Shown piece by piece: positions 31,942 through 40,493 of a stretch of DNA of 64,000 nucleotides. The stretch comes from Glycomyces artemisiae. Lineage in GTDB: Bacteria; Actinomycetota; Actinomycetes; Mycobacteriales; Micromonosporaceae. Numbering within the stretch: the first letter of the stretch is position 1; each line of letters starts with the position of its first letter. The translations under genes and the position numbers were made by a program. The notes beneath the pieces are model-generated. The model worked only from the letters and a program-made list of their open reading frames with translations. It was not told where the DNA came from and did no database searches. The DNA lies in assembly GCF_003002955.1 (NCBI RefSeq), contig NZ_PVTJ01000004.1:62001-126000 (forward strand). Reading direction: 5' to 3'.

Positions 31942-34260
31942 ATGTCCGCCGACCAGCTCATCGCCGCCCTCGACTCCGAGGACGGCGGCGTCGTGCACCT
32001 CCGGAAGCTCCCCGCTCGGGCGTCCGTGCGCGCCCAGTGGCCCGAGTGGGTGCCCGACACCGTCCGCAAAGCGTTGGAGGACACCGGGATCACGCTGCCG
32101 TGGCCGCACCAGGCCGAGGCCGCCACGCACGCGTTCGAGGGCCGCGACACCGTCATCGCCACGGGCACGGCCTCCGGGAAGTCCCTCGCGTACCTGCTGC
32201 CGCTGCTCACCGAGGCCGCCGCCGACGGGCCCGGCCGCACCCTCTACCTCGCCCCGACGAAGGCCCTCGCGGCGGACCAGGCGCGGGCCGTCGCCGAGTT
32301 CGAGGTCCCCGGGCTCATCCCCGCGATCGTCGACGGCGACACGCCGTTCGAGCACCGCCAGTGGGCGCAGCGGTTCGCGAACCTGGTCCTGTCCAACCCC
32401 GACCTGCTCCACCACTCGCTGCTCCCCCGCCACCGCATGTGGCGCTCGCTCCTCAAGGACCTCAAGTACGTCGTCGTCGACGAGTGCCATGTCTACCGCG
32501 GCGTCTTCGGCGCGCACGTGGCGCTGACGCTGCGGCGGCTGCTGCGCCTCGCCGAGCACTACGGCGCGAGCCCGGTCGTCATCGCCGCCAGCGCGACCGC
32601 GGCCGACCCGGCGGCGTCGCTGTCGGTCCTCACCGGACGGCCCGCCACGGCCGTCACCGTCGACTCCTCGCCGTCGCCGGGGGCGACCGTGGCCCTGTGG
32701 GAGCCGGTGACGTACGAGGTCGAAGGCGAGCCGCAGCAGGCGTCGACGCTGTCGGAGACCGCGCGGATGCTCGCGCAGCTGGTGCGGCGCGGGGTGCGCA
32801 CGCTCGCGTTCGTGCCGTCCCGGCGGGGTGCGGAGATCGTTGCGGCCGAAGCGAAGTCGCGGCTCGGCGCCGACCCCGCGGCGGGCCGCATCGCGGCGTA
32901 CCGGGCCGGGTACCTGCGCGAGCACCGCCGGGACCTGGAGGCGGACCTGCGCGAGGGGCGCCTGCTCGGGGTGGCGACGACGAACGCCCTGGAGCTGGGC
33001 ATCGACGTGACGGGCCTCGACGCGGTGCTCCTGTGCGGGTACCCCGGGCGGCTCGCGTCGTTCTGGCAGCAGATCGGACGCGCGGGCCGCGGCGACACCG
33101 AGGCGCTCGCGGTGATGCTCGCGAAGGACGACCCGCTCGACACGTTCCTGGTGCACCATCCGGAGGCGATCTTCGACCGGCCGGTGGAGGCGTCGGTGTG
33201 CGACCCGTCGAACCCGTACGTGCTCGCCGGGCACCTGTGCCTGGCCGCGGAGGAGCTGCCGCTCAAGGAGTCCGACCTCGCGTCGATCCCCGGAAGCAAG
33301 GCCGTGGCCGAGGAGCTGTGCGAGCAGAAGCTGCTGCGCAGGCGCGCCGGGGGCCGGTACTACTGGATCGGCTCGGAGCGCCCGGAGGTGACGCTGCGCG
33401 GGTCGGGGCCGATGGGCGTCGACATCGCGGAGACGAGCACGGGCCGGCTCATCGGCACGATCGACGCGGCCGCCTCGCATCGGCTCGTCCACCGCGGGGC
33501 CCTCTATCTCCACCAGGGCGAGTCGTACCTCGTGGACGACCTCGACCTGGAGGAGGGCCTGGCGCTGGTGCACGCGGCGAAGCCGCCGTGGACGACGAGC
33601 GCGCAGGAGATCACGCACCTGGAGATCCTCGCGGAGCGCGAGCGCCTGGAGATGGGCGACGTGACGCTGAGCCTCGGCGAGGTGGAGGTGACGTCGTGCG
33701 TCATCTCCTACCAGCGCCGCCGCCTCCCTTCCGGGGAGGTGATCGACACGCAGCAGCTCGACCTGCCGCCGCAGACGCTGCGCACGGTGGCGGTGTGGTG
33801 GACGGTGGACCCGGAGTCCCTCGACGGGCTGAAGGACCTCGCGGGGTCGCTCCACGCCGCCGAGCACGCGTCGATCGGGCTGCTGCCGTTGATCGCGACG
33901 TGCGACCGGTGGGACATCGGGGGCCTGTCGACGCCCGCGCACATGGACACCGAGCTGCCCACGGTGTTCGTCTACGACGGCCACCCGGGCGGTGCGGGCT
34001 TCGCCGAGCAGGCGTTCCGCAAGTGGACCGACTGGCTCGGCGCCACCCGCGAGGCCATCGCCGGGTGCGAGTGCACCTCCGGCTGCCCCTCCTGCATCCA
34101 GTCCCCCAAGTGCGGCAACGGCAACGAGCCCCTGAGCAAGCCCGGGGCCCTCACGCTCCTCGGCAGGGTCCTCAAGGCCGCCGACGGCCCGGTCACCGCG
34201 AAGTCCTTCTCCGACAAGCCGGTGAAGCCGGAAGACGACCTCTGGCCCGGCGACTTCTAG
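31942..34260 (+). CDS. DEAD/DEAH-box helicase with C-terminal Cys cluster (MrfA/YprA-like)
   Basis: 772-residue superfamily 2 helicase. Motifs in order: Q-like WPHQAEA, Walker A ATGTASGKSLAYLLP, LAPTKALAADQ, SNPDLLHH, Walker B variant VVVDECHVYRG (DECH), IAASATAADP and, in the second lobe, TNALELGIDVTGLDAVL and QQIGRAGRGD. The C-terminus has the MZB/DUF1998 region with four Cys in CECTSGCPSCIQSPKCGNGN. MrfA-type helicases unwind DNA 3'-5' and help repair mitomycin damage. The ATG at 31942 is preceded by CATCAT 6 bp upstream and GCAGG; an in-frame TTG at 31924 is less likely. The gene lies divergent from bldG. Confidence 0.92.
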   Translation: MSADQLIAALDSEDGGVVHLRKLPARASVRAQWPEWVPDTVRKALEDTGITLPWPHQAEAATHAFEGRDTVIATGTASGKSLAYLLPLLTEAAADGPGRTLYLAPTKALAADQARAVAEFEVPGLIPAIVDGDTPFEHRQWAQRFANLVLSNPDLLHHSLLPRHRMWRSLLKDLKYVVVDECHVYRGVFGAHVALTLRRLLRLAEHYGASPVVIAASATAADPAASLSVLTGRPATAVTVDSSPSPGATVALWEPVTYEVEGEPQQASTLSETARMLAQLVRRGVRTLAFVPSRRGAEIVAAEAKSRLGADPAAGRIAAYRAGYLREHRRDLEADLREGRLLGVATTNALELGIDVTGLDAVLLCGYPGRLASFWQQIGRAGRGDTEALAVMLAKDDPLDTFLVHHPEAIFDRPVEASVCDPSNPYVLAGHLCLAAEELPLKESDLASIPGSKAVAEELCEQKLLRRRAGGRYYWIGSERPEVTLRGSGPMGVDIAETSTGRLIGTIDAAASHRLVHRGALYLHQGESYLVDDLDLEEGLALVHAAKPPWTTSAQEITHLEILAERERLEMGDVTLSLGEVEVTSCVISYQRRRLPSGEVIDTQQLDLPPQTLRTVAVWWTVDPESLDGLKDLAGSLHAAEHASIGLLPLIATCDRWDIGGLSTPAHMDTELPTVFVYDGHPGGAGFAEQAFRKWTDWLGATREAIAGCECTSGCPSCIQSPKCGNGNEPLSKPGALTLLGRVLKAADGPVTAKSFSDKPVKPEDDLWPGDF

Positions 34261-34265
34261 CGGTC

Positions 34266-34856
34266 CTACCCGGCGACGCGGTTGAGGCTGGCGCTCAGGT
34301 GGGGGCTCATGGGGTGGCCTTCGGCGGCCATCTCCTGGGCGTACATGAGGGCGCCTTCGACGATGCCGTAGAGGCGCTTGCCCGCGGTGACCTCCTTGGC
34401 CTGCGGGCTGCGGACGACGGCGTCGGTGGCGATCTCGATGCGCGTGCCGTCGACGTGCCCGTAGTAGAGGTCGAGGACGCCGGTCGGGTGCGCGAGGAGC
34501 ACTTCGACCTCGGGCTTCCTCGGGTCCTCGCCCTTGACGACGCGCCACCAGCCGGTCTCCTGGGCGGCGGGCCGGACGGGCTTGCCGTCGGGGTCGACGA
34601 TCCAGGAGCGGGAGTGGTAGCGCAGGAACGGGCGGCCGTCGTGGAGGAACGCGACCTCCTGGGCGTACAGGAAGTCCTCGGTCCCGGGGTAGCCGCCCTG
34701 GCCGCGGCCGCGCCAGCGGCCCACGAGCGGGAGGAGCGGCAGCAGGTCGTCGTGCAGGCTCGGTCCCTGCCGGAGGTCGTCGGTCTCCTCGAACGGGTAG
34801 GGCTCGACCTTCTCGAAGGTCGAGGCGAACTCCGCCGGTACTTCGCGCTCGCTCAT
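34266..34856 (-). CDS. Nitrobindin family haem protein (peroxynitrite isomerase-like)
   Basis: 196 residues. The beta-barrel signature is nearly complete: LVGRWRGRGQGGYPGTEDF, EVAFLHDGRPFLRYHSRSW, QETGWWRVV, VLLAHPTGVLDLYYG and the last PHLSASLNRV, whose His is the expected proximal haem ligand. Nitrobindins (DUF1794/THAP4 domain) bind ferric haem and isomerise peroxynitrite to nitrate. About 45 N-terminal residues precede the barrel. The ATG at 34856 overlaps the stop of a tiny membrane-protein gene. It ends 5 bp from the convergent helicase stop, with no room for a separate terminator. Confidence 0.92.
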   Translation of the reverse strand: MSEREVPAEFASTFEKVEPYPFEETDDLRQGPSLHDDLLPLLPLVGRWRGRGQGGYPGTEDFLYAQEVAFLHDGRPFLRYHSRSWIVDPDGKPVRPAAQETGWWRVVKGEDPRKPEVEVLLAHPTGVLDLYYGHVDGTRIEIATDAVVRSPQAKEVTAGKRLYGIVEGALMYAQEMAAEGHPMSPHLSASLNRVAG

Positions 34857-34957
34857 TTGTTCCTCGCGGTTCGGATGGTCCAGTAGCCGAGTGCACCCGC
34901 CATGGCGCCTGCGGCGATGACGAGCGCGGCTGTCAATGCCGTCTCCACGGCCACCAC
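34853..34957 (-). CDS. Small single-pass membrane protein, 34 aa
   Basis: An open frame from GTG 34957 to TGA 34853 encodes 34 residues: a short start, one hydrophobic helix (ALTAALVIAAGAMAGALGYW) and a basic tail TIRTARNK. The stop and the nitrobindin start share ATGA, so translation is probably coupled, which is the main argument that it is real. GAGGTGCGGAC upstream may act as ribosome site; GTG 34954 or 34948 are alternative starts. Function unknown. Confidence 0.5.
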   Translation of the reverse strand: MVAVETALTAALVIAAGAMAGALGYWTIRTARNK

Positions 34958-35007
34958 TTTACGTCCGCACCTCGCCGTTCGGCCGATGCGATGGCAAGAT
35001 GTTGACC

Positions 35008-35793
35008 ATGACTACACCTGGACCCTTCGACAGCTGGCTCTCGGACATGGACGGCGTGCTCGTCCACGAGGGGGTGCCCGTTCCCGGAGCGAACAAGCTC
35101 ATCGAGAAGCTTCAGGAGGCGGGGAAGGCGTTCCTCGTCCTCACCAACAACTCGATCTACACGCCGCGCGACCTCCATGCGCGCCTGAAGAACTCGGGAC
35201 TCTCGGTCCCGGCGGAGAACATCTACACCTCGGCGATGGCGACGGCGGACTTCCTGCACTCGCAGCGCCCGAAGGGCTCGGCGTACGTCATCGGCGAGGC
35301 GGGCCTGACGACGGCGCTGCACGAGATCGGGTTCGTGCTCACCGACTACCGCCCGGACTACGTGGTCCTGGGCGAGACCCGCCGGTACGACTTCGGGGCG
35401 ATCACGACGGCCGCGCGGCTCATCAAGGGCGGGTCGCGGTTCATCTGCACCAACCCGGACACGACGGGCCCGTCGCTGGAGGGCATCCTCCCGGCGTGCG
35501 GCGCGGTTGCGGCGATGATCACTGCGGCGACGGGTTCGGAGCCGTACTTCGTGGGGAAGCCGAACCCGTTGATGATGCGCAACGCCTTGCGCCGCATCGG
35601 GGCCCACTCGGAGTCGACCGTGATGATCGGCGACCGCATGGACACCGACGTGCTGTCGGGCCTCGAAGCGGGCCTCGAAACGGTCCTCGTTCTGTCGGGG
35701 GTCACTGACACTATGGAAGAGGTCGAGCGCTACCCGTTCCGGCCCAACCACGTCAAGGATTCGGTCGCCGACCTCATCGACTGGATCGAGTAA
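35008..35793 (+). CDS. HAD superfamily (IIA, NagD-like) phosphatase
   Basis: 261-residue hydrolase. HAD motif I is altered in spacing but clear (WLSDMDGVLVHEG, nucleophile Asp and general-acid Asp); motif II is VLTNNS; the cap contains YRPDYVVLGE and ICTNPD; motifs III/IV are FVGKPNPLMM and VMIGDRMDTDVLSGLEAGL. Class IIA members dephosphorylate nucleotides, sugar phosphates or p-nitrophenyl phosphate. CAAGAT 7 bp before ATG 35008 hints at a leaderless start; ATG 34999 is an alternative. A DUF3263 gene follows 20 bp later. Confidence 0.9.
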   Translation: MTTPGPFDSWLSDMDGVLVHEGVPVPGANKLIEKLQEAGKAFLVLTNNSIYTPRDLHARLKNSGLSVPAENIYTSAMATADFLHSQRPKGSAYVIGEAGLTTALHEIGFVLTDYRPDYVVLGETRRYDFGAITTAARLIKGGSRFICTNPDTTGPSLEGILPACGAVAAMITAATGSEPYFVGKPNPLMMRNALRRIGAHSESTVMIGDRMDTDVLSGLEAGLETVLVLSGVTDTMEEVERYPFRPNHVKDSVADLIDWIE

Positions 35794-35813
35794 ACCGAGC
35801 AAGGAGCCGCCCC

Positions 35814-36197
35814 ATGCCTCCCGGTCAACGCCCCACCGCCAGAAGCACCCGCGCCCGCCAGGAGGACGACGGGGGGCCCGCGCCCCAGCGGCCCCTGCGC
35901 GACGCCCCGGCCCGGGAGGCGAGGGCCCAGGAGCCGCCGCGGCAGGCGGCCCCGCAGCGCTTCGAGGCCGAGTCGAAGCTCTCCGGCACCGAGACCCGCA
36001 TCCTGGAGTTCGAGGCGCGCTGGTGGCGCGCCTCGGGCGCGAAGACGCAGGCCATCGCCGACGAGCTGGAGCTCACCCCCGAGCGGTACTACCAGCAGCT
36101 CGCGCGCCTCATCGACCACCCGGAGGCCGCCGCCGAGCAGCCCGCGGTCGTGCGGCGGCTGCGGGCGGCCCGGGACGCGAGGCGCGCCGCACGTTAA
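35814..36197 (+). CDS. DUF3263 domain protein
   Basis: 127 residues. The N-terminal ~55 are a disordered Pro/Arg/Glu/Gln region. The C-terminal part matches the actinobacterial DUF3263 pattern: ETRILEFEARWWRASGAKTQ, then AIADELELTPERYYQQLARL and VVRRLRAARD. The block looks like a small helix-turn-helix-like DNA- or sigma-binding module, but its role is not established. It lies 20 bp after the HAD gene, probably co-transcribed, and overlaps the convergent permease by 4 bp. Confidence 0.85.
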   Translation: MPPGQRPTARSTRARQEDDGGPAPQRPLRDAPAREARAQEPPRQAAPQRFEAESKLSGTETRILEFEARWWRASGAKTQAIADELELTPERYYQQLARLIDHPEAAAEQPAVVRRLRAARDARRAAR

Positions 36198-37429
36198 GCA
36201 GCGCTGCGCCTTTCGGTAATCCAGAACCAGACGGCCCCCGCAGCGAACACCGCGAGGCCTCCGAGCACCGCGGCCATGGGCAGGCTCGCGGCCACGAGCA
36301 GGCACCCGGCGAGCCCCATCCACGGCAGCGGGGCCCGGGCGTCCAGCGTGACCGCCGAAGCGTTCGCGACCGCGTAGTAGATCAGCACGCAGAACCCCGA
36401 GAACCCGATCGCCCCCGCGAGATCCATCGTGGACACCATGACGAGGACGACCGCGCTCGCGGCGACCTCGGCCGCCCACGGGACCCCGAACCGCTCCGAG
36501 ACCGCCGTCAGCGGCCCCGGCAGGCGCCCGTCGCGGGCCATCGCCAGCGCCGTCCGCCCGATCCCCGCCAGGAGGCTCAGGAGCACGCCCGCGGTCGCGA
36601 TCCCCGCGCCGACGGCCACGAGGGGCTTCACGGCGGGCGCGGCGGCGGCCGCGAGGTCGGCGAGGGGCGCGGTCGACTCGGCGAGCGTCCCGGCGCCGAG
36701 CACGCTCAGCGCGGTCACCGCGACGGCCGCGTACACGAGCACGGTGGCGCCCAAGGTGATCGCGACGGCCCGCGGGATGGTCTTCTCGGGCCTCGACACC
36801 TCCTCGCCGAGGGTCGCGATGCGCGCGTACCCGGCGAACGCGAAGAACACGAACCCCGCGGCGGTGAGCACGCCCCACGGGTGCGTGTCCCCCAGCGGCC
36901 GGGCCGCGACGGGCCCGGTGAGCCCGGCGGCCACGACGATCGCGAGGACCGCGACGGTGATCCCCGCGAACACGGCCGACGCGAGCGCGGTCCGCTTGAC
37001 GCCCAGCAGGTTCACGGCGCAGAACGCGACGACCGCGGCCGCCGCGAGCGCCCGCGGATGGCCCGGGAGCAGGTACGCGCCGAGCGTCAGCGCCATCGCG
37101 GCGCCGGAGGCGGTCTTGCCGACCAGGAACCCCCAGCCCGCGGCGAACCCGGCGGCCGGGTGGAGGCGCACCGTCCCGTACACGTACGCCCCGCCGGACT
37201 GCGGGTGCAGCGCCGCGAGGCGGGCCGAGGAGCGGGCGTTGCAGTAGGCGATGAACGCGGCGATGGCCAGGGCCGCAAGGAGTCCGGGGCCGGACCCGGC
37301 GGCCCGGGCGGCGGGCGCCCAGACGGTGAAGACGCCGGCGCCGAGCATCGAGGCGAGGCCGATCGCGATCGCTGAAGGAAGGCCGAGACGGCGCTGGAGG
37401 GGCGGCTGCGCTCGCGGCGGAGTGGGCAT
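36194..37429 (-). CDS. APC family amino acid permease
   Basis: 411 residues with about 12 hydrophobic helices. The first helix has the APC signature AIAIGLASMLGAGVFTVWAP, followed by AYVYGTVRLHPAAGFAAGW; helix 6 region GFVFFAFAGYARIATLGEE with VSRPEKTIPRA is typical of the cationic or polyamine branch. Substrate cannot be assigned. A -10 TATCGT stands 6 bp before ATG 37429 without a ribosome site. The 3' end overlaps the convergent DUF3263 gene by 4 bp. Confidence 0.9.
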   Translation of the reverse strand: MPTPPRAQPPLQRRLGLPSAIAIGLASMLGAGVFTVWAPAARAAGSGPGLLAALAIAAFIAYCNARSSARLAALHPQSGGAYVYGTVRLHPAAGFAAGWGFLVGKTASGAAMALTLGAYLLPGHPRALAAAAVVAFCAVNLLGVKRTALASAVFAGITVAVLAIVVAAGLTGPVAARPLGDTHPWGVLTAAGFVFFAFAGYARIATLGEEVSRPEKTIPRAVAITLGATVLVYAAVAVTALSVLGAGTLAESTAPLADLAAAAAPAVKPLVAVGAGIATAGVLLSLLAGIGRTALAMARDGRLPGPLTAVSERFGVPWAAEVAASAVVLVMVSTMDLAGAIGFSGFCVLIYYAVANASAVTLDARAPLPWMGLAGCLLVAASLPMAAVLGGLAVFAAGAVWFWITERRSAA

Positions 37430-37435
37430 GCCGAG

Positions 37436-37441
37436 ACGATA
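37436..37441 (-). promoter_or_regulatory. -10 element TATCGT, leaderless start of the permease
   Basis: TATCGT, then CTCGGC and the ATG at 37429 on the minus strand. No Shine-Dalgarno sequence. Confidence 0.5.
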
Positions 37442-37459
37442 CCGCGCACCGGTTACCGG

Positions 37460-38239
37460 TCAGGGGCGGCGATATCGCCGTTCGGGTTCGAGCCAGAGCG
37501 GCAGCGGGATCGTCGTCCAGTGGACGCGCTGCATGACCCTGATGAGCACCATCCCCATGAACAGCCCCGCGATCGAGTCGGTGAGCCAGTGGAACCCGAG
37601 GTAGGTCGTGGAGAAGAACACGATGGCGACGGGCGCGGAGAGCAGGAGCCGCCGCTGCCAGGTCTTGAGGACCGCGCCGGTGAGCATGACGAGCAGCCCG
37701 TACCAGATGAGCGTGTTCACCACGTGCCCCGACGGGTACGCGCCGACCGCGGTGTCGCCGATCTCGCCGAGCTCGGACCGGTCGGGCCAGTACAGGAGCG
37801 ACTGCGCCGCGTTCGCGAACGGGCCCGGCTCGGGGCGCGGCCAGTGCGGGTAGATCCGCGGGAACGCGAGCTTGAGGACCAGCACCAGCGCGGTGAGCAC
37901 GTATGCGCCGAAGAACGCGACCACGGGTCGCACGGTCTGCTTGAAGTAACCGATGATCGCGGCGATGCCGAGTGCGAGCCCGGAGAGGAACCCGCCCTGG
38001 CCGAGCTTGTTCGTCTGCACCAGGAACCAGTCGAACCACGGGGGCCGGTGCGCGTCGGAGAAGTCGCGGATCCAGATGTCGAGGTCGATCAGCGGGCTGT
38101 GGAACGACGCCAGCACCGTGCACGCCGTGAACGCGATCGCCAGGAGGACCTCGGGCCACCACGAGGCCGGTCGCCGCACGACGAACGGCTCCCAGTCGCC
38201 TGGGGCGATACGACCGATGCGCTGCCTGATGCCCGTCAC
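37460..38239 (-). CDS. PAP2 family membrane phosphatase
   Basis: 259 residues with about six membrane segments. The PAP2 active-site series is KLAFPRIYPHWPRP (a variant of the KX6RP motif), AYPSGHVVNTL (PSGH) and YLGFHWLTDSIAGLFMG (SRX5HX3D position, with His and Asp kept). Such enzymes dephosphorylate phosphatidate, undecaprenyl pyrophosphate or related lipids on the outer face of the membrane. GTG 38239 is preceded by TAGGCT at 7 bp. Specificity is open. Confidence 0.9.
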   Translation of the reverse strand: MTGIRQRIGRIAPGDWEPFVVRRPASWWPEVLLAIAFTACTVLASFHSPLIDLDIWIRDFSDAHRPPWFDWFLVQTNKLGQGGFLSGLALGIAAIIGYFKQTVRPVVAFFGAYVLTALVLVLKLAFPRIYPHWPRPEPGPFANAAQSLLYWPDRSELGEIGDTAVGAYPSGHVVNTLIWYGLLVMLTGAVLKTWQRRLLLSAPVAIVFFSTTYLGFHWLTDSIAGLFMGMVLIRVMQRVHWTTIPLPLWLEPERRYRRP

Positions 38240-38246
38240 GGGCGTA

Positions 38247-38252
38247 AGCCTA
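38247..38252 (-). promoter_or_regulatory. -10 element TAGGCT, leaderless start of the PAP2 gene
   Basis: TAGGCT on the minus strand 7 bp before GTG 38239, with TACGCCC between and no ribosome site. Confidence 0.45.
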
Positions 38253-38312
38253 GCGACGCCCGATCAGGGCCCGGCCCGGTATCCGAACGCCCCGTTCGCG
38301 GACGCGGAACGA

Positions 38313-38349
38313 CACGAGGGGCGCCCGCGAACCGCGGGCGCCCCTCGTG
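38313..38349. terminator. Hairpin after mdh
   Basis: Perfect 17-bp stem (38313-38329 with 38333-38349) around loop AAC, just past the mdh stop on the minus strand. Confidence 0.85.
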
Positions 38350-38358
38350 AACCCTGCT

Positions 38359-39309
38359 CTAGAGCTCGGCGACGTCGGCCTGCTTGGCGCGGACGGCCTC
38401 GGCGGCCTCCTTGAGGTTCGCCAGCTCATCGTCGTGGAGGGGGGTCTCGACGACCTCCTTGACGCCCTCGGCGCCGATCTTCGCGTTGACGCCCAGGTAG
38501 ACGCCGGAGATCCCGTACTCGCCGTCGACCCACGCGCACACGGGCATGACCGCGCCGGAGTCCTCGGCGACGGCCTTCGCCATGCGGGCGGCCGCGGCCG
38601 ACGGCGCGTAGTACGCCGAGCCGGTCTTGAGCAGCGCCACGATCTCGGCGCCGCCGTTGCGGGTCTTGGTCACCAGCTCCTCGACCTTGTCGGCCGGGAG
38701 GAGCTCGGCGAGCGGCTTGCCGTCGACCGACGACTGCGAGGGGACGGGCACCATGGTGTCGCCGTGCGAGCCGAGCGTCAGGGTCGTCACCGACTTGACG
38801 GGGACCTGGAGCTCCTCGGCCACGAAGTTCGTGAAGCGGGCGGTGTCGAGCATGCCCGCCTGGCCCAGGACCCGGTGCTTGGGGAAGCCGGAGGCGAGCT
38901 GCGCGAGGGCGGTCATCTCGTCGAGCGGGTTCGAGACGACGATGATGACGGCGTTCGGGGAGTGCTTGACGAGGTTCTCGGTGACGCCGCGGACGATGCG
39001 GGCGTTCACTTCGAGGAGGTCCATGCGGCTCATGCCGGGCTTGCGCGGGAGGCCCGCGGTGATGACGATGACGTCGGACCCGGCGGTCTTCTCGTAGCCG
39101 TTGCCGTCGTTGTCGGTCGTGGCCCCGACGACCTTGGTCTCGAAGCCCTCGATGGTGCGGGACTGGTTCATGTCCAGGGCGATGCCCTCGGGCTTGCCCT
39201 CGACGATGTCGGTCAGGACGACCTCGTCGAAGACGTCGTACTCGGCCAGGCGCTGGGCGGTGGTGGAGCCGTAGAAACCGGCGCCGACGACCGTGACCTT
39301 CTTACCCAT
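38359..39309 (-). CDS. mdh: Malate dehydrogenase (LDH-like type)
   Basis: 316-residue NAD-dependent enzyme interconverting malate and oxaloacetate. VTVVGAGFYGSTTAQRLAEY is the Rossmann loop; ITAGLPRKPGMSRMDLLEVN carries the substrate Arg that distinguishes malate from lactate enzymes; VSNPLDEMTALA and the catalytic His in LTLGSHGDTMVP follow. The length fits the Bacillus/Chloroflexus-type enzymes rather than the ~330-residue cytosolic type more common in actinomycetes. AGAGGAG lies 6 bp before ATG 39309. Confidence 0.94.
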   Translation of the reverse strand: MGKKVTVVGAGFYGSTTAQRLAEYDVFDEVVLTDIVEGKPEGIALDMNQSRTIEGFETKVVGATTDNDGNGYEKTAGSDVIVITAGLPRKPGMSRMDLLEVNARIVRGVTENLVKHSPNAVIIVVSNPLDEMTALAQLASGFPKHRVLGQAGMLDTARFTNFVAEELQVPVKSVTTLTLGSHGDTMVPVPSQSSVDGKPLAELLPADKVEELVTKTRNGGAEIVALLKTGSAYYAPSAAAARMAKAVAEDSGAVMPVCAWVDGEYGISGVYLGVNAKIGAEGVKEVVETPLHDDELANLKEAAEAVRAKQADVAEL

Positions 39310-39574
39310 CGAATGCTCCTCTGCATTGCTCGAAAGCCTGTGTGTCGCGCAGGCTGGTTGCCGGTAGGGGCTACGCGAGCGTAACCAGGACCGTTCCCCC
39401 ACGCTATGACCCTGGTCTCGCCCAGCGCATCCGGCCCCTCACCGGGTGGCGGGCGCCTCTGATCCGGCATGTCGGAGGCGTGCGGGGACGCCCGCGCCGG
39501 CCCCGCCGGACGCCCGCGGGAGCACTCGCGGCGCCGTTCTATCCTGGTGCCGTCCGAACCGGAGGGAGCCGCAC

Positions 39575-40471
39575 GTGCCCGTCTCGATCGCCGTCGCCTC
39601 CGCCGCGGCGGCGGGCCTCGTCGCCCAGCTTGTCGACGGCGCCCTGGGCATGGGCTTCGGCACCGTCGCGGCCGCGATGCTCACCGGGATCGGCCTCGCG
39701 CCCGTCGTGGCCGCCGCCGCGCTCGCCTCCGCCTCCCTGGTCTCCGGCGTCATGGCCGCGGCCGCGCACACCCGCTTCGGGAACGTCCACTGGCCCACCG
39801 CGATCCGCCTCGCCGCCGCCGGCGCTGTCGGCGGCTTCGCCGGGGCCTGGGCGCTGGCGTCCCTCGCCGGACTCGACGGCGCCACCCCCGTCGCCAGCGC
39901 CGCCCTGATCGCGGTCGGCGCGGTCCTCGCCTGGCGCGGCTACCACGGCCGGGTCCCCCTCGGTCCGGCCCGGACCGGCTTCACGCTCCCCGCGGGCCTC
40001 GTCGGCGGCTTCGCCGGAGCGGTCTCCGGCGGCTGGGGCCCGGTCACGGTGCCCGTCCTCCTCGCCGTCTCGCGTCTCGAACCGCGCCGCGCGGTCGGCT
40101 CGGCCGCGGTCGGCCAGACCTCCGCCGCCGCGGCCGCGCTCCTCGGCTTCTGGATCTTCGCCCCGCAGTCCCTCGCCGTCGGCATGCCCCTCGCCGAGGG
40201 CCTCGCGCTCGGCGGCGCCGTCGCGGCCCCCTTCGCCGCGTGGCTCACCGGCCGCATCCCGCCCGCGAAGCTCACGGCCACGATCGGCATGCTCGCCGTC
40301 GCCCTCCACCTCCGCGCCCTCGTCGCGGGCCTCGCCCTCCCCTGGCCGCTCGTCGCCGCCGCCTACCTCGCCCTCGCCGCCGTCTGGGCCGTCGCCCTCA
40401 CCGGTCCCCGCAAGCGCCCCGCCCCCGAACTCCCCGAGCAGCGCGCCGAACGCATCGAAGCCGGAGCCTAG
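39575..40471 (+). CDS. TSUP family (TauE/SafE) membrane permease
   Basis: 298 residues, eight or so hydrophobic helices arranged as two repeats. AQLVDGALGMGFGTV and, in the second half, GGFAGAVSGGWGPVTVPVLL are the paired TSUP signatures. Family members export sulfite, sulfoacetate or other organosulfur anions. GTG 39575 is preceded by GGAGGGAG 9 bp upstream. It is convergent with the TetR gene, 22 bp away. Confidence 0.87.
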   Translation: MPVSIAVASAAAAGLVAQLVDGALGMGFGTVAAAMLTGIGLAPVVAAAALASASLVSGVMAAAAHTRFGNVHWPTAIRLAAAGAVGGFAGAWALASLAGLDGATPVASAALIAVGAVLAWRGYHGRVPLGPARTGFTLPAGLVGGFAGAVSGGWGPVTVPVLLAVSRLEPRRAVGSAAVGQTSAAAAALLGFWIFAPQSLAVGMPLAEGLALGGAVAAPFAAWLTGRIPPAKLTATIGMLAVALHLRALVAGLALPWPLVAAAYLALAAVWAVALTGPRKRPAPELPEQRAERIEAGA

Positions 40472-40493
40472 AACACTCCGGCCCGGATCGCGC

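Noticed and set aside
31792-34896. 1034-codon open frame opposite the helicase
   Set aside because: Antisense artefact of the helicase reading frame; composition is Arg/Gly/Val-rich and no motif is present.
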